Of a stretch of 64,000 bases of DNA, positions 32,353 to 42,544 are shown one piece after another. The stretch comes from Pomphorhynchus laevis (Eukaryota > Acanthocephala > Palaeacanthocephala > Echinorhynchida > Pomphorhynchidae), in NCBI GenBank assembly GCA_012934845.2, contig WNNJ02000892.1, positions 1 to 64,000 of the forward strand, written 5' to 3'. The notes below the pieces were generated by a model. It was not told the origin of the DNA. It was given only the letters and a program-made list of their open reading frames with translations, and made no database searches. Position numbers and translations under genes: made by a program. Within the stretch, counting starts at the first letter, position 1; each line of letters opens with the position of its first letter.

Positions 32353-32817
32353 AATGGTACATTATCCTCAATTCCCTTTGCGATGGTGTGGTTGTTTACA
32401 ACTTGCTCGAGCTTTTTATCAGATCGCATTATTGAGAAAAAGTGGCTATCTAGAACGGTGGTTCGTAAGTTGGCGAATCTAATAGGTACAACAATATTTC
32501 AGTATAGAACATATAATTTGTTTATTTAGGTTCTATAATTCCTGCAATTACTCTTATTGGAATGTGTTTTATTACTAAAACAACAGCTAGGTTGGGAATC
32601 GTTTTGCTTTCAGTTGGCATGGGCGCATTGTAAGGAAAGTATTAATTCACTACAATAATTGATGCCATTTAGCGGTGTGGCATATGGGTCGGAGTTTCTC
32701 TGTGTTTGTAACGATATGTCATCAAACTACGCAAGTATTATGTTCGGAATTTCAAATACATTAGCAACATTGCCGGGTATCATAGCCCCTTTTTTGATTT
32801 CACGGATAACGAAAAAC
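32353..32817 (+). CDS. SLC17-type anion transporter, three exons
   Basis: Three exons joined by 44 and 43 bp introns. Exon 1, 32353-32485 (NGTLSSIPFAMVWLFT, then KKWLSRTVVRKLANLI), has an AG before it and GT after. Exon 2, 32530-32629 (SIIPAITLIGMCFITK), and exon 3, 32673-32817 (GVAYGSEFLCVCND, SIMFGISNTLATLPGIIAPF), follow. Split codons restore the frame at both junctions. SLSRTVVRK..IGS.IPA and the MGISNTFATIPGI block are signatures of the SLC17 family (sialin, vesicular glutamate and Na/phosphate transporters of the major facilitator fold). These exons cover roughly transmembrane helices 7-10. The donor GTAAGG after exon 3 implies further exons, but neither they nor the 5' exons are in view; the gene may be intact outside or split by elements. 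Substrate cannot be told. Confidence 0.8.
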
Positions 32818-33063
32818 GTAAGGCAGTATTTATCGTAGACGCTTAACATTTTAACAACTAATTTGTTCACAATAAATATTTTTATTATAAACTTTCTTTA
32901 ATGTTATTAATGCTAGAAAAATAAGTTCATCGATAAATAATATATAAAAATTAATTTATAATAAAATAATTTTTAATATTAAACAAATAGTTTTATCAAA
33001 TGTCTGTACAATTATAGAACTGTAAGATATTAGATAACACTGAATTGTTTTTTCTAATATCAA
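32806..33063 (+). repeat. SLC17 exon-3 tail and intron, right copy
   Basis: Direct repeat of 31911-32169. Here the exon tail is attached to the full exon 3, so this is the original-looking copy. Confidence 0.85.
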
Positions 33064-33479
33064 AGTCAACGTTTCACTTATCAAATTAAGCTGAATCTAA
33101 AAGAATCTAATTGTATATTTTATATATTTCTCAAATAATTTTAATAAAGTTGTAATATTTTAAAGTGAATTTTAAATTACAATTTAAACTTATAAATTTG
33201 GCATTTGAAACGATAATGTCTTGGCTTTCGCTGTCTATTGTTGCATATCGAAATAAAATAATATTTCTAAATATTATTGTAATATTATTACAATATTAAT
33301 AAATAGACTCAGTTATCTGATTCATTGAAGCGTTATATTGGATCTATTTGATATATATCCAATATAACAATTATTAATTATTAATAAATAATAAATAATT
33401 AATAATAAATTAAAATCAATTTATAATAAAATAATTATTAATATAAACAAATAATTTTAAATTATATCTTTACATGGAT
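33064..33479. other. AT-rich DNA, no gene seen
   Basis: Probably intron or intergenic. It contains small AT palindromes (33260-33300) and an inverted, diverged terminus (AGACTCAGTTATCTGATTC) at about 33305-33323. Confidence 0.4.
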
Positions 33480-33844
33480 TCAATTGCGATAACAGTTTAT
33501 ACATTATTTTAGGAATATATTTACTTAAATCTGATACTATTATTTTTTTACTTTTAGAATTATTTAAAATTCCATAAATGAAGTTTATGGTCAAATTAGC
33601 TAACTGAGTCTATGTATTTAATATAATTATAAAATAAACAAAACAATAATAATGCTAAATCAAAATTTAATAATTAAATAATAGAATTAATAATTGTTTT
33701 TAGATTTTTTATATTTATAACAATCTCGCAAATTTAAGTAGTTTTAATTGGTGTTAATTAAATACTCATATCTAGATATGAACCTTCTTTATCATCAATA
33801 TTGGTTTTGTTAAGAACAAGGCTTTCTGGATAAATTTGTTCACT
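33480..33844 (-). mobile_element. Scrambled PLE fragments, antisense
   Basis: A piece of the N-terminal region (33495-33575), then a terminus plus short tail (33596-33720), then a piece from the RT C-terminal half (33735-33840, GAACAAGGCTTTCTGGATAA). The order shows successive insertions and deletions. No open frame. Confidence 0.6.
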
Positions 33845-34575
33845 AATGTATTAAAATTTAATAATTAAATAATAAAATTAATAATTGTTTTCAGATTTTC
33901 TATAATTTAAATCAAGTTAAAATAAAAAAATTGAAATTTAAAATAAACGTCATTTTTATGAATTGACTAATAAATAACAGACGTTGTATCAGAATAAAAA
34001 TTAGAGGTCATCAGGAGGAAGTGCTATGCTATCATGTTTCGGCCCCTAACTCCTCTACCCAACATAGCAGCGGGGCCAAATACATGCTAATAATGTATTT
34101 CCTCTGATAAAACTATCTAGTATCTTATTCTAATACAAAGTATATTATTTATTATCTATCCATAAAAATATGGCACTTAAGAGTTTAAATTTATTCTTTA
34201 TATTATTATGTTGATTTTACTATTTTCTGCTTGATGTTATTTTTATAGTAACCTAGTTTAAAATATGTATCTATTAAATTATTTAAATGATTTTGAAGAA
34301 ATCCAATATCATTACATATTGTTGCAATTCTTAAAATTTCATTATTTAATGTATTATATTTTATATTATATGGTATGCATGAATGCTCATGCAAATATAT
34401 GTTTCTTGTAAATTTAAATATGTCATTTTTACGATATAAATTAATAGTTTTAGTTAATGTTAATTTAATGTTCATATCTAGATATACACCTTCTTTATCA
34501 TTAATATTGGTTTTATTAAGAATGAGGCTACCTAGATAAATTTGTTCGCTTATTGAATAAAAATTGTATGCTAAA
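33845..34575 (-). mobile_element. PLE 3' end with RT C terminus, antisense
   Basis: Tail (33845-33955, terminus missing), structured 3' region (about 34022-34105) and coding sequence (34206-34570, [20 protein letters not shown] to NNIKQKIVK). The catalytic motifs are absent. Coding differences from the main copy are few. Confidence 0.7.
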
Positions 34576-35322
34576 TAGTGCCAAATACATGCTAATGATG
34601 TATTTCCTCTGAAATAACTATCTAGTATCTTATTCTGATGCAAAGTATATTATTTATTATCCATTCATAAACATTTTCCGCTAATGATTTTAATTTTTTT
34701 TTTAATATTATTAATGATTTATATATTTTACAATTTTCTGTTTGATGGTATTTTTATAGTAACCTAGTTTAAAATATGCATCTATTAAATTATTTAATTG
34801 AAGAAAGCCAATATCATTACATATTGTTGCAATTCTTAAAATTTCATTATTTAATGTATTATATTTTATATTATATGGTGTGCATGAATGCTCATGCAAA
34901 AATATGTTTCTTGTAAATTTAAATATGTCATCTTTACGATATACATTAATCTTCATTGGTCGGTTTGATATTATCCTCGTGTGGTTGTTTAAATCCTATC
35001 AGCATCACTGTACACTACAATCAGCGTGGGTGGACCTCATCAGCAGTGAGCCCACGCCTACATTTCGTGTTTCGGTCCATTTACTGCTTCTGCTGATTCC
35101 TTGTCGCCGAAATGCTGGTTTATATTTGGCTTATATACCAAATTACACAATTAATGTGTTCTATATTTGGTGTGGGCGGTAACTACGCTGATTGTAGTGT
35201 ACAGTGATGCTGATAGGATTTAAACAACCACACGAGGATAATATCAAACCGACCAATGAAGAATAACGGCTCGTGTATGCAATATTCACAATATACATTA
35301 ATAGTAGTTTTAGTTAATTAAA
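34576..35322 (-). mobile_element. PLE C-terminal fragment interrupted by a foldback element
   Basis: Antisense coding sequence (34711-34950) and its continuation at 35303-35322 (TAGTAGTTTTAGTTAA) are separated by the 340 bp foldback at 34951-35290. The 12 bp at each edge are identical. Confidence 0.75.
34951..35290 (+). mobile_element. MITE-like foldback element
   Basis: A 340 bp insertion with a 12 bp target duplication (ATATACATTAAT at 34939-34950 and 35291-35302). Inverted arms of 77 bp, 34951-35027 (CTTCATTGGTCGGTTTGATA...) and 35185-35261, match essentially perfectly. The right arm is followed by a 29-base non-inverted tail containing GGCTCGTGTATGCAAT. No coding capacity. A longer, more decayed relative occupies 62041-62441. 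The superfamily is not assigned. Confidence 0.8.
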
Positions 35323-36595
35323 TCAGCTAACTGAGTCTACGTATTTAATATAATTATAAAATAAACAAAACATAATAATGCTAAATCAAAATTTAATAAT
35401 TAAATAATAAAATTAAAAATTGTTTTTAGATTTTCTATAATTTAAATCAAGTTATAATAAAAAAATTTAAATTTAAAATAAACGTCATTTTATAAATTGA
35501 CTAATAAATAACAGACGTTGTATCAGAATAAGAATTAGAGGTCATCAGGAGCAACTGCTATGCTATCATGTTTCGGCCTCTAACTCCTCTACCCAACATA
35601 GCAGCGGGGCTAAATACATGCTAATGATGTATTTCCTCTGAAATAACTATCTAGTATCTTATTCTAATACAAAGTATATTATTTATTATCCATCCATAAA
35701 AATTTGCCACTTAAGAGTTTAAATTTATTCTTTATATTATTGTGTTGATTTATATATTTTACTATTTTCTGCTTGATGTTATTTTTATAGTAATCTAGTT
35801 TAAAATATGTATATATTAAATTATTTAAATGATTTTGAAGAAATCCAATATTATTACATATTGTTGCAATTCTTAAAAATTCATTATTTAATGTATTATA
35901 TTTTATATTATATGGTATGCATGAATGCTCATGCAAAAATATGTTTCTTGTAAATTTAAATATGTCATCTTTACGATATAAATTAATAGTAGTTTTAGTT
36001 AATGTTAATTTAATGTTCATATCTAGATATACACCTTCTTTATCATTAATATTGGTTTTGTTAAGAATAAGGCTTTCTGGATAAATGTGCTCACTAATTG
36101 AATAAAAATTATTAGAATTAAATACACATATATCATCAATGTATCGAAACATATATTTCATATATTTATATTGTTTAGATTTAGTTTTTACACAGTTATG
36201 AACAAATTCATATTCTATAAAGCTTAAAAACAAGTCAGCTATAATTGGGCTACTATTACCACCCATTGGAACACCTTTTACTTGTCTAAATATAGATGTC
36301 CCTACTTTTAAATAATTTTGATTTATCAAAATATTTAAGGATTCTATTAATTCAATTTTATCCATATATATTTACTTGATGGTTTAATTTTTGTTAGATA
36401 GGCGTTATAATTATTATAACATATATATGTATATCTTTTTCCGAATATAAGATTAATTAATTTTACTAACGCTTCTTTAATATCTACTAAATCTAAATTT
36501 GTATAAAGCGTACTAAAATCGTATGTATTTATATTTTGAAAATTTATTCCTTTTGTCTGTTCTAAAAATTCTGTTGTGTTAATTAACATTTAAAT
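35323..36595 (-). mobile_element. PLE with well-preserved RT C-terminal half, antisense
   Basis: Complete tail with terminus (35326 on), structured region (about 35550-35630) and two coding stretches: 35679-36365 (228 residues from MDKIELIESLNILINQNYLK through GVPMGGNSSPIIADL and FRYIDDICVF to FLWMDNK) and 36347-36589 (DFSTLYTNLDL). A single frame break separates them. It is truncated near 36595, where LINE-B begins. Confidence 0.8.
35679..36365 (-). CDS. Penelope-like RT, C-terminal half
   Basis: A 228-residue frame with motif B (GVPMGGNSSPIIADL) and the catalytic FRYIDDI, open to the natural stop. It is almost identical to residues 224-405 of the 11891-13156 ORF plus the 13345-13485 end, confirming the family C terminus. 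Motif A lies in a separate frame upstream (36347-36589), so the enzyme is not encoded whole. Confidence 0.75.
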   Translation of the reverse strand: MDKIELIESLNILINQNYLKVGTSIFRQVKGVPMGGNSSPIIADLFLSFIEYEFVHNCVKTKSKQYKYMKYMFRYIDDICVFNSNNFYSISEHIYPESLILNKTNINDKEGVYLDMNIKLTLTKTTINLYRKDDIFKFTRNIFLHEHSCIPYNIKYNTLNNEFLRIATICNNIGFLQNHLNNLIYTYFKLDYYKNNIKQKIVKYINQHNNIKNKFKLLSGKFLWMDNK

Positions 36596-36596
36596 T

Positions 36597-38925
36597 AACA
36601 TTTAAATTCTTTTAAATAGAATAGAATAGAATTTATTTAGAGTGGCCGTTATGGTAAAATAGAACCATTTACAGGCCCACTATAAAAATTAAAAGACAAG
36701 TTTACGTCCGATGAGTGTTTGAACTTGTATGTAGAGTTATTGAATTGATTGCGGCTGAAAGTGTTATTTTAGTTCGTTTGCAAGAAGTATGGCGATCAAG
36801 GAAGTTTTGAAGTGTTTAAGCGACGTCAACGATTTTGTGTCTCGAGGAAGTTTGTTCCAAAGGCGTGGTGCAGCGATGATGAACGCACGATATCCGTGAT
36901 TACCGTTGTGACGGGGGACGAAAAGCGAGTAGGAGCGATGACTTCTTAGGGAGAGACCAGTCGTCATATTGGATGCGCTATCATGAAGATATAGATATGG
37001 AGGGTTGTGCCGGAATTTGATTTGCCATGCAAATGTGAGAATTTGAGAGGTTATGCGGCTCGGAATGTCGAGCCAGTTAAGGATGCGGAGGGTGTTGGAG
37101 ATGTGGTCGTTATTACGAAGGCGGAAGATGACCCTAGCAGCCATGTGCAGAATCCTTTGTAGATAGTGAAATTAATATGCTGGACAGTTTACGAGAAGAC
37201 CTCAGCAATATTCTAGACGAGGCATGAAAAGGCTGGAGATTAAAATAGCTGTCGATTTGACGTCGAGGTTTCTACGGACACTTCGAATGTCACGGAGGAT
37301 GAGGGAGCATGAACTGATCTTGCTACGAATAAAAGGCAGAAACGAGAGATTATTGTCAAAAGGGACACCGAGGATTGTCATGATAGTCACTTCTGGTAGA
37401 CGGAAATTGTGTATGCATACTGGAAAATCGAGGGTGTAAGAGTGGCGCGGTGTTATTTACATCATGTTAGATTTCTCGTTGTTTAAAAACATACGGATTG
37501 AACAAAGATATGCGTGAATAGCAGAGAGGCAAGACGATGCATCAGAAGCGAGGTTGGATGCAGATGTAAGTGTGCATGATGCATAGATTACTATATCGTC
37601 AGCGTACTGAATAACTTCAAAGCCGAAAGGGACCACGATAGAAGATAAATCACCAAGAAGAAGAGTGAAAAGAAGCGGCCTAGAACGGATCCTTGTGGTA
37701 CACCGCAGCTGAGAGGAACCGGCGCAGAAGAGTTGGAGTTGGAGACTACGTGATAAGAGCGATTTGAGAGTTAGGATTTGAATCAAGAAATGACATGAGA
37801 CGAGAAGCAGTAACGGTGTTTGAGACATAAGAGAAGTATAGAGTGATCAACTACATCAAAGGCGGAGGATAAATCAAGTGAAATTACAAGGCTTACTAGA
37901 TGTTTGTCAAGAGCAAGAAGTAGATCATTGGAGAGTTTTGTGCATGCGGTCATAGTAGAATGTTGTGGTCGATATGCTGATTGAAAAGGTGGAAACATAG
38001 AATTTGATGATATGTAGTTGCTTACCTGTCTGAGGATGAGACGCTCGAAAAGTTTTGAGATGGTCGGAAGGTTTGATATTGGTCTATAGGAGGAGGCGGA
38101 ACTTGGATCAAGATGATGCTTCTTTAATAATGGGCGAACTATGGCATGTTTGAACGACGAAGGGTAGTGTGATAAATGGATAGACATGTTGAAGACACTT
38201 GTGAGATAAAGGTTGATGGTGTCACTTAGTAACTTTAGAATGTATGTTGGAACAGGATCGAGAGGAGAGGTTGAATTGGGTAATCGTGCTAGGGCATTAG
38301 ATACGCTTTCGATAGATAAAAGTGAAAAGTGAAACAATTCAGTATGATATGGGGCTAGGTAGGAGAAACTAGAAGATAATGGTACGTGGATTGAGGTCAA
38401 AGTTCGAGCTATTTTGCGTCGCAAATGAGATGCGAATTCGTTGGAAGAGATAGAGATAAACGTGACGGATTTGTTTCTACCCAAAAGGTTATTAATGGAT
38501 TTCCACGCGTATTGATGATTGTCACGCAAAGATGTTTTGCTTTGCCAGTACGAGGAGCATTTTGAGTTCAAAAGATATCGGTATTTGCGTCGAAATTCGA
38601 GGTATTCTGAGTAAGATGAGTTTAATAGCTCGGTGATATTACGACGACGGAATCTTGAGTGCATTCGGTGAAGGTGTCGTAAGGAGCGCTTGGCTCTTTG
38701 GCAATCGCTATCGAACCAGGGCGCTCCTGACTGACGGCGAGGGGTACATTGTTTGAACGGCAAAATCATATCGAGTATGCCAATAAGTTCAGTGCTGTAC
38801 ATGTTGGTTAAGTCGTCAAGTGAAGTGTTTGTAAAGGCGGCAAAAATTAGGAGCGGGGACTAGAGAAGGTTTATACGCAAGTTATTTAGATCAAGTTGTT
38901 TCCATGGACGGTATATATTAAATGT
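36597..38925 (-). mobile_element. LINE-B copy 1 (CR1/L2-like), 5'-truncated
   Basis: Minus strand. The end of the endonuclease and RT N-terminal part is 37783-38802 (TELIGILDMILPF, YRPISNLPTISKLFERLILRQ, FQSAYRPQHSTMTACTKL, LDLSSAFDVVDHSILL); the palm is 37457-37828 (VIQYADDIVIYAS); the C terminus is at 37202-37390 and 36764-37144 (RLWNKLPRDTKSLTSLKHFK). The 3' end has a GAATA repeat (about 36618). Frames shift near 37800 and 37440. The STMTA/FDVVDH blocks place it near CR1/L2. Confidence 0.8.
37783..38802 (-). pseudogene. LINE-B RT, fingers and first palm region
   Basis: 339 open residues covering the end of the endonuclease linker and RT motifs 0-3: IVRPLLKKHHLDPSSASSYR, LPTISKLFERLIL, and the first catalytic Asp in ISLDLSSAFDVVDHS. 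The second catalytic block (QYADDIV) is in another frame at 37457-37828, so a frameshift disables it. It is close in sequence to 59173-60015. Confidence 0.8.
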
Positions 38926-39004
38926 TAATTTAATGTTCATATCTAAATATACACCTTCTAATATGTACACCTCCACATGTACATATTTTGGAAGAATCTA
39001 GTGG

Positions 39005-40562
39005 TGTAAAAAATTAAATTAAAAGTAAGTAGAAAAGGTTTATTTAAGTGGCAAATGTGACTATCAGTCACTTACAAGCCCACTAAAATGACAATTTTTT
39101 TATAAATTAGGATTCCGTAGAAATGCAAATAAACATTTTTTAAATTATACATATGATGATGCAGTAACATTTGAGGGAAGATTGTTCCACAGTTTAGGCC
39201 CTGCAATCGAGTATGATCGATGCGCGGTGAGCGAAAAATGACGTGGAAGATATAATCTTGATCTTGTAGAATAACTGCGAAGCGAAATAGAAGTTGTGGA
39301 TTTACTGGATAATGTAGGTAAGATGAGCTGTGAAGGGGCGTTGGCATTTATAATATTCCACATAAGGCATGCTAGAATTTAGAATTTCCTTAAGCGAAAA
39401 ATATCTCTAACGGCCGAATTTAGAATACTTTGCAAAGATTTGAGCGATGATTTCGGACAATTAATAAAAAGACTGACAGAATAATCAAGTTTGGAAATCA
39501 GAAGATAATTCACTAATTTCACCGTAGTGAGGTATCGAGATGATGTCTTACTTGCCTAATGTCCCTCAAGATAAGAAAACAGCAATGACGCCAATGTCGA
39601 CAAAGATGATTTAGACAATCAGAAACAATGTCTGCAAGATCATTAGCGGAAGAAGGATCACAGTCTGCATACAGCACGATGTCATCTGCATATTGAATTA
39701 AATGAAAACCATAAGGAGAGGCTATATATGTTAGGTCGTCAAGAAGAAGTGTGAATAGAAGATGTCCAAGAACAGAACCTTGAGGTACGCCTTGTGTGAT
39801 TTGATAAGTAGATTAGGCAGTTGAATTAGATTCAACACTAAAAGATCTACCAGTAGATATGATTGGAACCATTCGATAACACTAGATGAGAAACCGTATC
39901 GGTGACGAATAAATGCAAGGAGAATTTGATGGTCAACGACATCAAAGGCTGAAGCTAAATCAAGCGCTATAATAAAACCAAAACGACTCTTATCAATGGC
40001 GACAAGTAAATGGTCAAAAATTTGAGTGCATGCAGTGACGGTTGAATGATGTTTACGATAAGCATATTGCGAGGAAGGAAACAGGTTATTTACATACAGA
40101 TAGTCACTTATTTGATGTAAGATTAGACGTTCAAAAAGTTTTGAGATTGTCAGCAGGTGAAAAATTGGTCTGTACGAAGAAGGAATCATGGGATCAAGAG
40201 ATGACCGCTTCACAAGTGGCCGTATAATGGCGACTTTGAAGGAATCAGGATACTTGGAATACCGAATTGACGAATTGAAAAGATAACACAAATAAGGTAG
40301 AAGTGTGTGGATGCAAGATTTCAACACATTAGTTTGGATAATATCTCGGATAGATGTTGTGTTTGGTAACCGTGTTAGTGCAGTTAATATTTGCTGAAGA
40401 TGTATAAGCGTAAAGTAGAAAAGTTCCGGCAAATGATGATTCAAGACATAAGAAAAGTCGTCATTAAAAGAAGCAAGAGTGGAAATGTTTGCAGTAAGCA
40501 TATCACGAAGGAATTCAGCATAAATGCAAGGAGAGTGTTGATTTCGGACATGAACGTCCAAA
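39005..40562 (-). mobile_element. LINE-B copy 2 (CR1/L2-like), 5'-truncated
   Basis: RT frame at 39731-40561 (276 residues: PSSYRPIFHLLTISKLFERL, STVTACTQIFDHLLVAIDKS, IIALDLASAFDVVDHQ) and C-terminal frames at 39072-39363 (RSYSIAGPKLWNNLPSNV). The palm YADD region (about 39680) is broken. It is flanked on both sides by pieces of the same PLE region (ATGTTCATATCTA at 38935 and 40589). Confidence 0.8.
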
Positions 40563-40659
40563 AGTAGTTTTAATTGATGTTAATTTAATGTTCATATCTA
40601 GATATATACTTTCTTTATCATTAATATTGGTTTTATTAAGAATGAGGCTACCTAAATAA

Positions 40660-40760
<101 letters not shown>

Positions 40761-41774
40761 CTTTATCATTAATATTGGTTTTATTAAGAATGAGGCTACC
40801 TAAATAAATTTGTTCGCTTATTGAATAAAAATTGTCAGAGTTACATACACATATATCATTAATATATCAAAACATATATTTTATATCTTTATATAATTTA
40901 GATTTATTTTTTAAACAGTTATGAACAAATTCATATTCTATAAAGCTTAAAAATAAGTCAGCTATAATTGGGCTACTATTACTTCCCATTTGAACACCTT
41001 TTATTTGCCTAAATATATATATGTTACAACCTTTAAATAATTTTGATTTTAAAAATTCTAATAATTCAATATTTATAAACTTATATTTACATGACGGATT
41101 AATTTTTGTTAGATATGCGCTATAGTTATTATAACATATATTTGTATATATTTTTCCAAATATAAGATTAATTAATTTTTCTAATGCATCTTTAATATCT
41201 GCGAAATCTAGATTGGTATAAAGCGTACTAAAATCGTATGTATTTATATTTTGAAAATTTATTCCTTTTGTGTGTTCTAAAAATTCTTTTGTAGAATTAA
41301 TACTGAAATAGTGTTTTATACCAGCATTAATTTCGATTACCTTACAATATTTTTTGAAGTGTGCTTTAATTACTTTAATTATTTTATTTATATAAACCGA
41401 AAGTGGTTTTTATGTACATTTAAAAGCACTACATATGAACCTAGGTTTAATTTGATTTTTATGTAATTTTAGATTCCAATATAATATAGGTATAGTTTTA
41501 TCATCTGATTCAATTTTTATACCCTTCTTATCCATTATAGAACAATGACTTGCAATAAATGTTTCTAAACTTAAATCACTACATTCATATGCTGTGTTTA
41601 TATTGAAATCATTATAATTAACTTCTTTCATCAGTATATCATAATAAAGCTTTAGCATTCAAAGACAAAGTTATTACTAGCTTTATCAATAGTTGTTATT
41701 ATATAGTTATCCTTTAATTTAGTAAGTTCTGTATACATATCTTTATTTATTTGATATTTCCTTTTATAATTGTT

Positions 41775-42094
41775 GAAAAAAGCATGAACGAGAAACAATG
41801 GGACCGAAATTTGGTGGAGCAATTGAAAAGTGCTCACGATGTGGAACCACAGTGTATGCTGCGGAAAGAATTGGTGCGTGCAGTTCGCAATGGCACGAAA
41901 AGTGCTTTAGATGTAAAACTTGCAATACAACGTTGACTTTGGGTACATATAAAGATCAGGATGGAGAAATATACTGCAAAGGTTGCTTCGCCGATAAACT
42001 TCTTCCACACGACAGAAACCGCAAACAGGCCGAGGAGGAAATGAAGGCCAACAAACAGCTGTAATTCAGTAGTTTTTGTATTTGATTTTTTTAC
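41775..42094 (+). mobile_element. Retroposed cDNA insertion carrying a LIM gene
   Basis: This 320 bp block interrupts the PLE between identical 11 bp sequences (TTATAATTGTT at 41764-41774 and 42095-42105). Other PLE copies are continuous here (CTTTTATAATTGTTTGTTATTT). It has about 23 bases of 5' leader and about 30 of 3' sequence, and no introns. No clear poly(A) tail remains, so retroposition is inferred from the duplication and the intronless ORF. Confidence 0.65.
41798..42064 (+). CDS. LIM-domain protein, CRP/muscle-LIM-like, 88 residues
   Basis: Starts with ATG (MGPKFGGAIEKCSRCG) and is fully open. One LIM domain has all eight zinc ligands: C12, C15, H33, C36 for the first site and C39, C42, C60, C63 for the second (C-x2-C-x17-H-x2-C-x2-C-x2-C-x17-C-x2-C). 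TVYAAER and GEIYCKGCF are typical of cysteine-rich/muscle LIM proteins, which bind actin-associated partners in muscle and nucleus. A charged tail (DRNRKQAEEEMKANKQL) replaces the usual Gly-rich linker. Position inside a PLE between an 11 bp duplication makes it a retrocopy. The intact frame and all ligands mean it is either young or under selection. Expression is unknown, and no promoter is evident. Confidence 0.85.
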   Translation: MGPKFGGAIEKCSRCGTTVYAAERIGACSSQWHEKCFRCKTCNTTLTLGTYKDQDGEIYCKGCFADKLLPHDRNRKQAEEEMKANKQL

Positions 42095-42310
42095 TTATAA
42101 TTGTTTGTTATTTTCATTTTCTCTCCAATTTTATCTAATATATAAGTTTTCCTATGATTGATTGTTTCCTATGTAAACAATCAATATAAACAATTATTAT
42201 AAACAAATGATTGTTTATATTTTTTCTAGTTATTATTATTGTCTGATTAGAGTATTTTATATTACAATAATTATAATTAATTAATTTTTGATTAAAATCG
42301 GCTATTATAT

Positions 42311-42544
42311 TATAGTAAGACGATTAAGTGACAACGTGACTTCACCCACTTAAGACTCGGCGTTAAAGGACCACTAAATATTTGTCTACAAAATAATATT
42401 TGCCAGTTCATGTAAGTGAGTCTACGTTTTTATAAATTAAAAACGTAGACTATTTATAAATTAATTTATAAATTTAATTTACAAATTAAAAATAATGCTA
42501 AATAAAAAATTTATAAAAAATAATAAGATAATTAAAAATGATTA
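42311..42544. repeat. AT-rich tail with diverged terminus
   Basis: GTAAGTGAGTCTACG at about 42411 resembles the PLE terminus, followed by repeated TTTATAAATT units and AATAATGCTAAATAAA, which recalls the PLE tail. No gene. Confidence 0.4.

Noticed and set aside
34880-35182. 100-residue plus-strand ORF
   Set aside because: Lies across the PLE/foldback boundary and inside the foldback arm.
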